A DNA stretch of 64,000 nt from Prostheceraeus crozeri (GCA_907163375.1 CAJQUW010014405.1:1-64000), one strand, 5' to 3'; shown: positions 25,477 through 37,464, numbered from the stretch's first letter. The notes: generated from the letters alone by a model not told the origin. Made by a program: numbers and translations.

Positions 25477-26373
25477 ACACACCCGGCGAGAAGCCGTTTA
25501 AGAAGTGAAAAAAAGTGCAGCCAAAAGTATTGGTATGTTTCGATAATGATTGTCTAGTGGTGTTTGAAAATGCATATCTTGAAAATCTTCTCTGCCCTTC
25601 TTGCCAGAAAATCACAGATATCGAATTTTCATACGAAGTATTCTATTTTTCTCCCGATATCAATATCTGATTGGTTTGTGTGGGCAGTGTAAAAAAGTGC
25701 AGTCATAAGTAACAATAAATATCCCTGCTCAGAGGTGTTTAAAGATGCATATCTCAAGATGCTTCTATGCCCTTCTTGCCAGATAAACATAGACATCGAA
25801 ATTTCATAATATGCATTTTATTTTTCTCCAATAAATCAACATTTGATTGGATTGTGTGGGCATAGGAAATAACATATATTGTCTATGCCTACTCAGAGGA
25901 ATCTGAAAATGTATATTCCTAAAATCCTCTATGCCCTCCTGTCTAGAAAATCATAGATATCGAACTTTCATACTTAGTAGGCCTATTCTGTGTGGCTATA
26001 TAAATGAACATTTGAATGAATATTGTTCGGGCAGCGAAAATGTCGATTCTCGAAAAAATTTCGATGCCTGTGTTTGGCAAGAAGGCCATAGAAGCCTATT
26101 GAGATATGCATTTTCAATTACCTCTGAGCAGGCATAGTTCAAATTTATTTTTACCTAGATATTTAGATGGGCAGCGAAAATGCGCAGACAAAGGTAATGA
26201 TATATTTCACACATGATATATCATATATCGTGTTCCAAAAATTTTAAAATATTTTTTTTTGAAAATTTTAGAGATGTGCATTTTCAAACACCACTAGACA
26301 ATCAGCATCGAAACATACCAATACTTTTTGCTGCACTTTTTTCACTTCTTAAACGGCTTCCCGCCGGGTGTGC
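25477..26373. mobile_element. Non-autonomous DNA transposon with ~120-bp inverted ends
   Basis: The left end begins ACACACCCGGCGAGAAGCCG and the right end (inverted) begins GCACACCCGGCGGGAAGCCG. Similarity continues for about 120 bp through a GTGCAGC segment and a TATTGGTATGTTTCGAT segment. TA lies outside both ends (25475-25476, 26374-26375). The interior has three imperfect direct copies of a ~180-bp unit (around 25545, 25730 and 25900; core TATGCCCTTCTTGCCAGA) and an inverted copy near 26060-26130. No coding capacity. It sits in the transporter intron. Confidence 0.55.
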
Positions 26374-26998
26374 TACTGTAATTATACACCAGAAAACTTG
26401 AATTTTGACATTCTAATGACTACATAGACGCTGATGTCAATTTCAATGAATTTTTGAACTTGAGATATGCATTCATATTCAACATTATGGTAACTACACA
26501 ATGAAGTGAAAGCAGGAGATTTCTAAATGAAAATTGCTTTGAAGTCCATGGACTACCCAAAATGTATTGACTTACAATTATATGCGCATTCATTCACTTT
26601 AAGTTCAATATGACAGATTCATGGCAAAAGCAAAAGCAATCGGACTTTGTTTAAAAGTCGATTCTCTATTGAATTAAAAAGTAATACACTTGAACAGTAT
26701 GCGTTCTTCTGCGTTCCACGCTTTCAACGGTCGATGTAAACGTGGACAGCGAGATGTCATCATGTGAAGCTTTATGTAAAGAATGTAGCACTCCATTGAA
26801 TGAAATCGCATATGTAGGCTGCTTCAAGTGATCATCGCAGTAAAAAAGTTGACGACATTGAGATTATCGGAACTGCTTCAATAAAATGTTTGACTTGTGT
26901 TCTGCCGAGAAATGTTCACGTCAGCTCAATTTCGAGAATTTGCAAACATTTGAAGCTGAAAAAATTATGGACTATCAATTCAACTCCACACAGTTGCC
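26374..26998. other. Intron sequence, nothing recognised
   Basis: AT-rich, no exon or repeat structure that I can support. Confidence 0.35.
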
Positions 26999-27350
26999 AG
27001 ATTTGCGAACAGCATCAAGAGACGCAAGCTGAGGTTCTTTGGTCACGCATGCAGACACTCAGTGCTAGCAGCAGTGGCAGTACAGGGACGCATCAATGCG
27101 AAGCGACGACGTGGACGCCTAAGGATGCAGTGCACCGGCAACATCACCAATTAGACGGAATACGGCTCCCAGAGCGTGTAAGAAGTGCTTAGGAAGTAGA
27201 GTGGCGTCACCTCGTGATGCAAAAAGTCGGCTTTCAACGGGGCAGCCAATCGTCAAACGCGACGCTCTGAGAAGAAGGGAGGACAACTTATTATGTAGCA
27301 TCGTAAAAGTCGTTAAACTAAATGACTTCACTAGTTCAGTACAGAACATG
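26999..27350 (+). pseudogene. LINE C-terminal remnant (RTE-like)
   Basis: Read across frames, this stretch encodes the familiar tail of an RTE-type reverse transcriptase: an SRKLRFFGHACRHS-like segment, then QGRINAKRRRGRPRMQCTGN and ITNWTEYG, followed by stops. The RGRPR basic block and the preceding FGH are conserved in such tails. Only the last ~100 codons are present, so this is a 5'-truncated, dead insertion. Confidence 0.55.
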
Positions 27351-27974
27351 AGATGAAGTTGTGTTTCCTTATGTGCTGCGCACTTGACTGTTCAAATGAT
27401 ATCAATAAAAAGTTTACGCAAATTTAGTAGAATAGGACTCGTAATACTAAGTCTGAATCGATTTGAATACCCCAATCAGCTGAAGACAATGGATTAACGA
27501 TATTCGAAATGAGAAAATTAGAACAAATTAGACAACAAAATTAGAAAGACGAGTGAACCTACAATGAACTAATACTATGCCTACAATTCTCCCTGCAAGT
27601 CTGATGTCAAAGACCTTTCCATGCATCAGTATCTTTCGAAAGGAAATATCTCCCATTTGACAATCAATATCAGATTTTAGGTTATGAAACAGACTGTTCA
27701 TAATCAAAATATTTTCTTATTGCACTGGTGCTTACGACCAGCTACGCTGGATAGTCGTCTGATTACTGAATATTTTGAATACTGAATAATAATAATATTT
27801 TGACTACGAACAGTCTGTTCCCTAACTACGAAACATGTTGACTACGAAACTTTGTAACAAAGTTTGACTTGCGTTGATCATGTTGCTTCAAGTGCAGCTT
27901 TTAATGTGCATCATGATAATATTTTCTTGGTGGTACAGTTTTTGCCGAAGAATATGAATCGCACAAATTCTTAC
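27351..27974. other. Intron sequence, nothing further recognised
   Basis: Apart from the short inverted repeat at 27686-27821, no gene or repeat that I can support. Confidence 0.35.
27686..27821. repeat. Short inverted repeat (MITE-like)
   Basis: 27686-27713 and 27793-27821 are inverted copies of about 28 bp (core ACAGACTGTTC...TCAAAATATT). A ~80-bp loop separates them. Non-coding. Confidence 0.45.
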
Positions 27975-28080
27975 CCATCTTGCGTATCCATAAAAGAACG
28001 GCACGTTGATGTAAAATCCTCCAATAAAGGTCGCCAAAAGATTGATGAAATCGATGAAAACTATTGTGGCCGGAGACATT
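27975..28080 (-). CDS. SLC36-like amino-acid transporter, exon with first membrane segment
   Basis: A 106-bp exon. The acceptor TATTTTCAG lies just above 28080 and the donor AGATGG|GTAAG follows 27975. The single leading base completes a codon from an unseen upstream exon. The rest encodes SPATIVFIDFINLLATFIGG and then FYINVPFFYGYARW. The LL-x-x-x-IG-x6-P pattern matches the first membrane helix of SLC36/AVT transporters, where the IG...LP break lies in the substrate path. It joins in frame with the 24993-25301 exon. The N-terminal exon upstream was not found. Confidence 0.55.
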
Positions 28081-29640
28081 CTGAAAATACAGTTAATTTA
28101 CTATACTCATAGAAATCCAAGTTTACTCTCCGTCTAAGTTGTTGAGACTAGAATGGACAACAGCTGTTTGTTGACAGTCATCTCATTCGATCATTTAGAC
28201 ACATATCTAAGTCAATGTTGCTAGATCGCGCAAATACGCAAACACCCACAACAAACCATGAATGAAGATATCCAACATAGACTGATTGGCATGCCGTGAG
28301 CAGACTTTGCACGATTTCACAAAATGATTTGCCGTCAATGTAAGTTCACGAATTAAAAATTTAAATGCAACTGGACGCATTTTTTCGCTTAGCACTTCTG
28401 AACGGAGCTAATTTTGTATCTTAAGTTCTCATCATTAGGTAAAAACACAGAATTAGATTCATCTGTGCGCGCTTCGGTTTCCTAGATAGGAAGAATTGTA
28501 TGTAACCTTAATTGAAGGCACATCGCAGAATTAGACAACTTGCGCCTTCTCGAATGGAAAATTCGTCTATCACTTGCTATTGGAAATGGCAAACAATAAG
28601 CTGTCAGTCGAGGACACCAGAGCCAGTGAGAGATGCGTGCGTGCTGTAATATCACTTCACCCACACCAAAACACACATCGATGCCTGGTTAACATTCGAT
28701 TGTATGCACTAATCAGTGAGAAATGGTGATGAGAGGATGGTGAAAACATCAAGTGAACTAATTTTCGTACGCCTGCTACTTTTTATAACAATGATCGAAA
28801 GGGCCAACATTATCGAGAAAACTTGTGCGCAATGATCTGAATTCTTTGAATCTGAAGGAATTTTGGCAATCGAAGCACTTTGCTGGAACTCACATTAATC
28901 CGCAAGCGACGCACGACTTTTTTCCTGTCTCTGTAAGGTATTGGGAATTCCTTTTTGCCCACTTGATAGGTCCCTCGATGTGCAGTCAATTTCGCATTAA
29001 TCACACTTCTAGCAAACCGAAGCAGATAAACAAAATATTTAATTCTGTGGGTAGAAATCGTTTAAAGGCCTTTTGAAAATCGTGGATCTATTTCCAATAA
29101 CAAGTGGCAATATCACAGAAATCTGACTCTACGATAATAAAGGAATGGACCGGCCATGGACATTGAAAACAATAGAGCGTCGTGAACATTGTGTTTTCAT
29201 AGCAATAGTGCCTATGCGATGGCTGCTTCCAGTAGGAAAATGCCGACAGCTTTGTAAATATTCACGATTTCTGTTCCTAGTATTTATTTTCGTAAATAAA
29301 GACATTTTGATAAAATATCTTACAATAGATCGCCTTGCGGCACAGTTGTTGCATGCTCCACTAATTTGCTTCTTCTAAAGATCTAGTAATCGGCGCTAAA
29401 CGATCAGCTGAAATGACCATTAGCAAGCAGCAGCAGCTGTTGTCCATTACACTGTCACTAACCTGAACAAATAGTCCAGGAAAACCAAGCTTTAACCCGG
29501 ACAAAATTTGCGGTACCCTGAAAATTGGCAAACATGCAGTTTAGATTCTGCTTATTAACATATCAAAAGTTACCGTAAATACGTCATGTGCTCTCTGAGT
29601 AGCAGCCTCCCAAAGATGACATACTGCATGAGGTTTTCCG
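28081..29640. other. Upstream intron/flank with one candidate exon
   Basis: Mostly featureless. On - at about 29466-29520 a 55-bp segment lies between a TTTTCAG acceptor and a CAG|GTTAGTG donor. One frame reads VPQILSGLKLGFPGLFVQ, membrane-like. It could be an exon of a related transporter, but its phase does not match the 28080 exon. Neighbouring sequence resembles 7590-7660, hinting at tandem duplication. Confidence 0.25.
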
Positions 29641-29643
29641 AGG

Positions 29644-30062
29644 TCTATTTTGATGATATGTTTCCCTATTGGTGCGTGCGTAAATCAGCTGATGCTCTCA
29701 GCCAATGAGCGTGCTGCTTGCAATGAGTGAAAACTTGACTTGCAAAATATTTTCATGATCAAACGTTTTTTGGAGTGTTTATCATAGCCTAAACCTTTCA
29801 ATGTGACATCTAATGGATTGGGTAGCTATCATCAAGATTAGTCGCGGAAATGAAGTAATTGTGACAGTATATTAATCGTCCATCGGTCATTTATCAAGAA
29901 AGCTATTGGTCAACAACGCTTTTTAAAACTATGTTGCATCAGTGTCGCTTCACAACTTCTAGAGCTGTTTTTTCATCGAATGGTCTGTGTGTCTAAGGCA
30001 CTTAATGACCTGAAATCATATTTCCATCATGTGTTAGCTTCTAGCCTTCCGTCTCTTTTTGA
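29644..30062 (+). repeat. Large inverted repeat, left arm
   Basis: About 420 bp that recurs, inverted and with small differences, at 32629-33102. The shared segments run continuously from TGTTTCCCTATTGGTGCGTG at the outer end to the AAAGAGACG-type segment at the inner end. Confidence 0.75.
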
Positions 30063-32628
30063 CGATGTTTCCTTAAGAAAGAGAACTAAAAATAAAGAAA
30101 TATTCATAATTTGATGAATATCCCAAGACATCAATCAGAAGAAATGTCGACGAATCACATATGGAATTGCTCCTGATATAATATTTCGTGAAGACGTCTA
30201 TGTTATTTCACCACAAAGCCAATTCATCGGAAACGCAAAATATAAGACCAGATAGATCGAATATCTAAAGGCAAAGGTTTTGATGGCTGAAATTGCCTAC
30301 ATAGCAATGCAAGCTGAAGACTACAGCCTGATTCCGATCGCGTTATTGTTTATTCTATATTTTAAGGATGTGAGAATCATTTAATAGTTGCGCTTGTAGA
30401 ATACGGTAGTGAGCAACGGCGTCTTCTCCGTACCTGCGAGGCCTTCGGCGCATCCTCAAAATTAATTTTCCAACAATTATAAAAATGAAAAGTGTCATCA
30501 TACATTTAAATTCCATAGCTTCTCGTGACAGCTGTGCACAGCTTTCCGTCTCAAAGTCAACCTCATTGAACAGTTTTGCAGCACGTTCTCGAATCACAGC
30601 TGTTATCTTAGAACAATTAGACACACAAGCTGTTCGTGTGTTCAGACGGAGCATTGATGTTCAGACAGAGCGAAGGAGAGTTGTGTGCGTGTGAGGCAGT
30701 AAGCGCACGCGCCCGCGCCAATATTGGCTTTTCCGATAGACATGATGCTTTGCCTTCTCCAATTTTTGCAATGAAATTCTACGCGATTCTTGATCGAGGC
30801 GCGGTATTTAAATATAGTAAGGGAAGCGCACCCCAATTGTTCCTGGATTCGCTTTATGTCAGAGAGACCAATACGTCAACTGTAGCAGATGGCTGACGGT
30901 CAGACAAGACTGCGATCAGATGATGAGCGTTCTCCAATGAATGCAGAGTAATGCATCTGACTCGAACACCCAGATCCGGTAGAATTCCATGATTTGTTTT
31001 TATGTGATTAATGTGAGACTATATGTTTAGTACTGCAGATGAGATCACAACCACGCCTTTCGTCCGAAGGGAATATACTGAAAAGATGACAGTCGTCAAG
31101 CGAACACCTGATATGAAAATTGAAAGTGCTCACAGAGAAAGAAATAAGAAATACACAAGACATTTTAATGTATCAAAATTTCAAACATGTGTGCGGCTGA
31201 CCGGTCGTGAGAAACTGTTGACCTTGCTTCCTTATTTCTCGAAAAAATGTGGTCTGGACAGAGAGGGATATAGTAATCAGTTCCATGAGTAAGGCGGTTA
31301 AGAGACATGAGCAATCACTTCTCATGTGCACATTCACTTGGCATTAAAAAATGTTCGGGAAATGGTTATTAAAAATTCAACTTTTATGAAAATTAGTGTT
31401 GTAACATAAAAAATGTCTGGTATAGAAATAGTATTCCAATGCCGAGTGAAGGCCTATGGTCTGGGCGCACGCGACGCCACTGGTGCTGAACTATTATAGC
31501 CAACTATTAATTTAGTATCTTTTATATGTACCGGTATGTAATATCTTGCTGCATTCCTAGCAAAAGACGATGTAATATTGCATTGTCTTTGTTCGCAGCT
31601 GGTAATTGATTCACTCATCTTTCTGATGCAAAATGAACTATACTACGATCAGCTATAGGTTGTGCAAGTCTAGAGGCAATTATTAACCGATAAATTCTGG
31701 CTTATATTCCGAGATATTCATCAAATACTATGGTCGCGCTACATCCAAAGCTACTAATCTTAGCTCCTGAAAACGAACTACCCTAGCTTTTAAGCATATA
31801 TGTCTCTTGTTTATTAATTCATGCATCAAATTTTGTAGCGATCGGTTGAGTTCTACGGTTCCTAGAATGGACTTCAGCATTTGTGGCCAAAAATCTTAAG
31901 TCTCGTTAGTCTCTCCGATTGGCATGCCTGCTAAGCTGATGTGAGACATTCATGAAAAATATTTCTTCTTTCAAGGACAGAATGATGATGCATTACGGAA
32001 TGATGAATTTAAAATCAATCGACGTGCACTAGAGTAAATAGACTTCAGTTATGGAATTAAGATGCATATAATTTTAGCAATAGGATAAAATTCCGGCGAT
32101 CAGACCGGTGCAGCTGAAAAAAATATTTTATGATCACCTACTTTTATGCACGTATGCTTCAATCCTCTTCGGCTTCTTTATTAGTATTGAATGTTAGTAT
32201 TTATCCTCAAAGCTTAGAAAGAGAAAGTACATCGTACAATAAATTGTTAAGCCTACTATTACACATCATTCAAAACATTTTCTAGTATGCATTTTTTTGC
32301 TTCAGCTAAGGTGCCTGATCGTTATACATCGCTCTGTGGATGAAGACAGGCATATTTCAATTCCATAATTGAAGGTTATTCAATGCTCAAAGTTATTCGA
32401 TTGACCTTGACTTTATCATCCAGTAATTCAGAAAATAGTTATTTCATTCAAATGATTTTAGATATTCAAAATGTCAAATCACACGCAAATGTTGTATTTT
32501 TCCATTGATTTTCGAGCTGTAATTGGAAATCTGTCGGTATACATCGGCCCATGAGTCCAAGTTCTCGTCGCCGGCCCCATCCATGGCGATGGGCCCTACC
32601 CTTTGGCCCCATCCAACTGGCTAATCTC
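30063..32628. other. Loop between the large inverted repeats
   Basis: About 2.6 kb with no recognisable transposase or other conserved protein. A - frame at 30654-30355 encodes one hydrophobic helix followed by a basic stretch (MTLFIFIIVGKLILRMRRR) but has no family resemblance that I can name. Confidence 0.35.
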
Positions 32629-33102
32629 AAAAAGAGACGAAAGACTAGAAGCTAACTCTTGATAGAAATATGATTTCAGGTCATTAAGTGCCTTAGACAC
32701 AGAGACTATTCGATGAAAATGTAGTTGAGAATTGATTGTGACTATATCATCACATGTTTTTATTAGGCTATTCTGTGCTTAGTTAGAAGTTGTGAAGCGA
32801 CCCTATGCAACATAGTTTTGAAAAGCGTTGTTGACCAATAGCTTTCTTGATAAATGACCGATGGACGATTAATATACTGTCACAATTACTTCATTTCCGC
32901 GACTAATCTTGATGATAGCTACCCAATCCATTAGATGTTACATTGAAAGGTTTAGCCTATGATAAACACTCCAAAAAACGTTTGATCATGAAAATATTTT
33001 GCAAGTCAAGTTTTCACTCATTGCGAGCAGCACGCTCATTGGTTGAGAGCGTCAGCTGATTTACGCACGCACCAATAGGGAAACAGATATCATGAAAATA
33101 GA
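32629..33102 (-). repeat. Large inverted repeat, right arm
   Basis: Inverted counterpart of 29644-30062, slightly longer because of small insertions. Together with the loop this is a ~3.46 kb fold-back structure, most simply a non-autonomous transposon with long terminal inverted repeats. Confidence 0.75.
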
Positions 33103-34440
33103 TTAACTTGATAGGTGAAATCGCCGTTGAAACAGACCTGTGAAATTATCATTGAGATTTGGAAATTATCAAGTCTTCTTATCCTATATAAGTAATAATC
33201 ACGAGAACGGCTATTAACAGTCCGATGTAACGGATGGAACTAATATTCGATAATTCTAGTTTTATCATCATCGTGATATTTATAAGCCCATAAGTAATCC
33301 CAGCTTTTTTTAAACGCACACACTGAAGAGATGTGGAGATTGTCACACATTCACACAGATCGGTAGTGGAAATTCCATTTGCACTTGCTACGATGCGAAA
33401 GTCAAAAATCAAAGTATTAGTGTGAAACATCTTGATGCAAATCACATGTTAAGGCTCAATTCTGGTCTAATTTAAATACTAGGTATTCAGCCACGAATGC
33501 ATCTTCGTTGTGCCAACACGTAATATTGTCATTAATAAAACCTCAAGTGATTCCATAACTTCACCGTCATTAGATGATCGCGAAACGAACATTTTAATGC
33601 AACTGGACACAAGCTTTCGGCTAGCATTTCACAACGGAAGTATTTATTTATATCTTCATTCCCTCTCAATAAGTCGAAATAATGTTGAGCAAGATAATTG
33701 AGCAATGTCCGAGGAAAGTGCTTGATGATTAGGTCATGTGACTGATATGCATTCCTCCCAGCAAGAGATTATCCGTACATTGCCGGCTAGTCATGGTCAT
33801 CCATTTCAGTTCGCAAAAGCCCGTGGAACGCGGGTTTCGTAATGAAGTGAAATGTAAATTCCAAATTTGTGGATAGTGCAGCAACATCATTGAGATATCC
33901 GTTTTCTAAATGACAACGAACGAACTTCGTTTGGATATCAGGCTTATTCCCTGAGAAGATACGGATCTCTCGGGGATAAAAGTCTGTTTTCTGCGGAGAT
34001 ATCCAAACGAAGAAATACATGAGGGTATACATCCTTTCAACTGTGAAGATCCGCGAATATCCGGAGAAAGGATGAAATGCGGATATCGATCGGACATCCG
34101 TTTGCTCGGAGGGTTATTTTGCATAATATCACGGTAGTACTATGCTGTGGAACACACTGACCAAGATTTTCTTCTATTCCAACTTCCAGCTAAGTTAAAG
34201 CTTCAACCTTTGATCTCCAACCAACACCTCATGGCGGGGGCATGTCGACCAAATCGAATAAATTATTCGCACGACCTCTCTAAATCTGAAGAGGTATGGC
34301 GAAGAGGACAATTCAGTGCGAACTAAAGTAGACATTCTAGAACTACAAAACAGCATAAAGATAAAAGTATCCAAACTTGGAGACAAGAAATTTATTTCAC
34401 TGAAAGATTTGATACAGGAAATTAATTCTACTTAAAACCT
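33103..34440. other. No confirmed gene
   Basis: A - frame at 33445-33179 ends with a hydrophobic segment RYIGLLIAVLVIITYIG and a stop. It is preceded by a possible TCTTCAG acceptor, so it might be a terminal transporter exon, but this is weak. At 33921-34016 a CTTCGTTTGGATATC segment and its inverse form a small fold-back. Confidence 0.25.
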
Positions 34441-35250
34441 CTTTTCTTCGACACACTAAATTTGTTGTAAAGGACATGAAAGCTGATGCATTTGAAGAAA
34501 TTTTAGCAAATATGATCAGCAGGGCTGCAAAGATAATCAAATCAATATTAATTTGCATATTGCTTTCAGGACAGATGCAAAACTGGGAAATTCAGCTCGT
34601 GAACCTGCAGCGCAAGTTAATATTTGGTAGCAATAGAGATGCATGGGATACACCTGACCATCGTTCATAAATGACTGTCGCATAGAACAAGGTGAATATA
34701 TTAACATTTTAGGGTGTATGCTTTTCTCATACGATCTTTCATGGACTAGACAAGTGTCTGAGCTGTATAAAAAGTGTTGCAAATTTATCTTTTGTCAAAA
34801 GACTTAAGGATAACAGAAACCCAGATTGCATTGTTTGGAAAAGTTATCAAAGTTTAGTGTTTTGTAATATATCTCACTGCTATCCTGCGATGTGTGACAT
34901 CAGCCAGCACTTATTCAACAAACTCGACCGCATTGATCGTATTTCCTTAAGATGGACTGAACAAAGTCATATGAAAAACCATGTCTTCAATTACATCTTG
35001 ACAAACTGTGTATTAGACTCACCAGCAAATTTGCTCGAAACAAGAACTCACATCTCTTGTCTACCTTTTTCTCATTGAGAGAAGCTCGGAGTGACATTAG
35101 ACACTCAAGAATCCATCTCTCATCGCCTTTGAAATCCACTCTATATCGCAAATCTGTTGTTAAATATTCATCATTCTCGTGATCATGTTATGTGCAGACG
35201 TTTTCATATTATGCACCGCTTTTGTAATCAAGAATTATCATTATTATTAT
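34440..35250 (+). pseudogene. LINE C-terminal remnant
   Basis: Heavily decayed reverse-transcriptase tail read across frames, including segments such as LGCMLFSYDLSWTRQV, LDRIDRISLRWTEQSH and a SLREARSDIRHSRIH-like end. Many stops and shifts. It resembles the remnant at 57.7-58.8 kb in style, but I could not align them. Confidence 0.4.
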
Positions 35251-35679
35251 TGAAGAGTACAATGGATCTGGAGGCGATTCCGCCTACTCATTCACTTCTA
35301 CTGCATCGCATCTAGTTACTTTTTGTCACGATTGAAGCAGGTGGCACTCGCTCATCCCTGCTATAAATGGCAATTCGAAATTTAAAATCAACTATTTTGC
35401 AGATTTTCAAAAGTCCTGTAATTTTACCGAAGTTATATTGTGTATATGCGTTACCAAAGTGTCTAAATGCACAGAAAAACAGCTCATGAATGCGAACATT
35501 GATTAATAAGATTGATTAGGAAGATTTGCCTTCAAAAGTAGCCATTCCGATCTGTAAAATGGCTTTCTGTGCAGTCCTAAGCAATTAAAATGTGGCTATA
35601 AAGAAGATGACTTGCAGATACCTCCCGGAAAACGACTACTTAGATAAGCCATCGTTGCTTTCTAACAAGAGTTAAATAA

Positions 35680-35685
35680 GTAATA
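35680..35685. repeat. Polinton target site duplication, left
   Basis: GTAATA, repeated exactly at 55925-55930 immediately outside the inverted repeats. Six bp is the known duplication length for Polintons. Confidence 0.92.
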
Positions 35686-36075
35686 AGTAGTGAAAACTGT
35701 GCCCTACTTGCCACGGATAGGTACATGGATAGGTACATGTAAAGTTTAGTGTTATCAATAGGTACATGGATAGGTACATGTAAAGTTTAGTGTTGTCAAT
35801 AGGAACATGGATAGGTACATGGATAGGTACATGGATAGGTACATGTATACTTTAGTTATCGATAGGCACATGGATAGGTACATGTATAATTCAGTGTTAT
35901 CAATAGGAACTTGTATGAGATCTGTTTTACTGGATAGGTACATGTGTTTGGTACACTGTGTTTCGGAACGTCTATGATCGAACTTATGTGGTTTCGTTCT
36001 GAGCACTTGGGTACGTACCGATAGACGTCCGTTGTTTGATTTTGAATGGGTTTGCTCAATTGCGACTATTGTGAC
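35686..36075 (+). repeat. Polinton left terminal inverted repeat
   Basis: 390 bp matching 55533-55924 inverted with minor differences. The outer half (about 35717-35950) is made of iterated GGATAGGTACATGTA/GGATAGGTACAT units separated by AAGTTTAGTGTTATCAAT-like spacers. Frames across it (repeated TYPCTYL or MYLSMYLS) are artefacts of the iteration. Confidence 0.93.
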
Positions 36076-36136
36076 TATTGCAACCATTGTAATCAAGATG
36101 ACACATTGATTTTCCTTTTACGTAGACAAACTATGC

Positions 36137-36144
36137 TATAAATA
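36137..36144 (+). promoter_or_regulatory. TATA box before UBA-RING gene
   Basis: TATAAATA lies 15-37 bp before the first in-frame ATGs of the 36159 gene. With transcription starting ~30 bp downstream, the used start codon may be one of the ATGs at 36171/36174. Confidence 0.4.
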
Positions 36145-36158
36145 TGAGATAGTTTTTG

Positions 36159-36668
36159 ATGACATACATAATGATGACTAGTATCCCAACGTCGTGGGTT
36201 GTCGCAAGAGACCTTGGATATTCGTTCAAAGCCATAGAAACTGTAACAAATCTCAGTGAAAATATCAACGCTGGTGATTTAGTTGATCGACTAATGGATC
36301 TAGATGAGCATGCTATGAATCACAATTTGGATCGTAGGTGGATAGAGGATTTCTCCATGCTACACTGCAATGATAGTGAAATTAGGAGGATCAAATTGGA
36401 ACGATATGGAAAGAAGGAGACATCTGACAGTGTTTTAATAAAAAGTTCTCCCAATAAAAGTGACTTCAGAAGGAAATTAGAACAAGAGACATTTAAATTA
36501 TTATGTGAACGGAACTGCGTTAAATGTTTTAAACAGGAACGATCCCTTCTCTTTTTGCCATGTTCTCATAGCGTTATGTGTTCTACATGTTATGTACCCT
36601 TTGAAACTTCATCTTGTCCCCTTTGCGATGAAGAAATATCTTCAACAGTCACTGTATATCGTGCATGA
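36159..36668 (+). CDS. UBA-RING protein resembling an IAP tail
   Basis: About 169 residues. The N-terminal ~45 residues (VARDLGYSFKAIETV ... DLVDRLMDLDEH) look like the UBA domain found just before the RING in inhibitor-of-apoptosis proteins (GFS/GYS start, LV-x-x-L end). The C-terminus is a RING-HC finger at ~118-160: CVKC, then LFLPCSHSVMCSTC and CPLC, followed by SSTVTVYRA as in IAPs. There is no BIR domain. A role as an E3 ubiquitin ligase, perhaps blocking host cell death or degrading host factors, is inference. It lies just inside the left terminal repeat, the usual place for captured cargo genes. The first in-frame ATG is 36159. Confidence 0.65.
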   Translation: MTYIMMTSIPTSWVVARDLGYSFKAIETVTNLSENINAGDLVDRLMDLDEHAMNHNLDRRWIEDFSMLHCNDSEIRRIKLERYGKKETSDSVLIKSSPNKSDFRRKLEQETFKLLCERNCVKCFKQERSLLFLPCSHSVMCSTCYVPFETSSCPLCDEEISSTVTVYRA

Positions 36669-36723
36669 TGAGTCATCATGCAGGTCTGTGATTGGTCACT
36701 ATTGTGTCTTTGTGTGACTTTTC

Positions 36724-36745
36724 TATATAAGGAGGACATTGTACC
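36724..36745 (+). promoter_or_regulatory. TATA box plus downstream GGAGGACATTGTACC
   Basis: TATATAA at 36724-36730 followed at once by GGAGGACATTGTACC. A near copy (TATATAAA, GGATGACATTGTTCC) lies at 55041-55063 before another gene. The ATG of the downstream gene is 34 bp further on. Confidence 0.55.
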
Positions 36746-36778
36746 GTTCTATTTCAAGCATAATTTGAGGCTAATACA

Positions 36779-37402
36779 ATGTCAATCAGCATGTCGTTCA
36801 CTACCAACATTCCCATTTCAATAATTTACCGAAGTCAACTCTTCACGGGCAATATATTTTATTCTGCCGTGAATATAACTGGCTATAAAGCGGATTTGGT
36901 GGATCTGATGGAGGAAATAGTGAAGTATTTCCGCTGCGGAGAGGACGTTGTGGTGCAGAGAATGTTGATGAGAGTCGTGAACAACGCTCTTACACGAGTT
37001 GCAAGATTCTGGCTCAACGAAGTATTTCGCCCACTATCTCAAACGGAGATTGTACCGGAATACTCTCGCTGTTGGTGCAGCAGTATCCAACGGAAACTCA
37101 ACACATGTCTCCATGACATTATCACCTCCAGCTACTATGATGAGAAGGGTGAGAAGTGCAAACTGGACTTGTTCAGTGGACCGCCATCAGTAAGCATCAA
37201 TGTGGCTGCTCAAGGACATTCTGAGGTGATCAGTTTGCGGGCATACTATGCCAATATTTTAAAGACTTTCCATTTAAAGCCTTGCTGTATGTGTTGTCCT
37301 ATTTCAAAACATCTAATGAAAGACATTGAGCAGCTCATAACTGCTACAAATGAGACTCTAGCCGATGTGAGTGTATATCAGTTTCCCTCTACAACTTGCT
37401 AA
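36779..37402 (+). CDS. Polinton protein of unknown function
   Basis: 207 residues from the ATG at 36779, with a well-placed TATA box upstream. It is cysteine-containing (CWCSS, KPCCMCCPISKH) and probably mostly helical and soluble. I do not recognise the family. Its position next to the UBA-RING gene, outside the conserved morphogenesis block, suggests accessory cargo. It has a stop at 37400-37402 and no obvious damage. Confidence 0.55.
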   Translation: MSISMSFTTNIPISIIYRSQLFTGNIFYSAVNITGYKADLVDLMEEIVKYFRCGEDVVVQRMLMRVVNNALTRVARFWLNEVFRPLSQTEIVPEYSRCWCSSIQRKLNTCLHDIITSSYYDEKGEKCKLDLFSGPPSVSINVAAQGHSEVISLRAYYANILKTFHLKPCCMCCPISKHLMKDIEQLITATNETLADVSVYQFPSTTC

Positions 37403-37464
37403 GTGTTTTATGTAATTTTATACGTACCAGCAACAAACTCTGTGTGAATGCTTGTAAACTTTTG

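Noticed and set aside
35755-36096. Open frames with repeated MYLSMYLS / TYPCTY in the Polinton terminal repeat (also 55652-55855)
   Set aside because: They come from the iterated GGATAGGTACAT sequence and appear in both inverted copies; no start context or domain.
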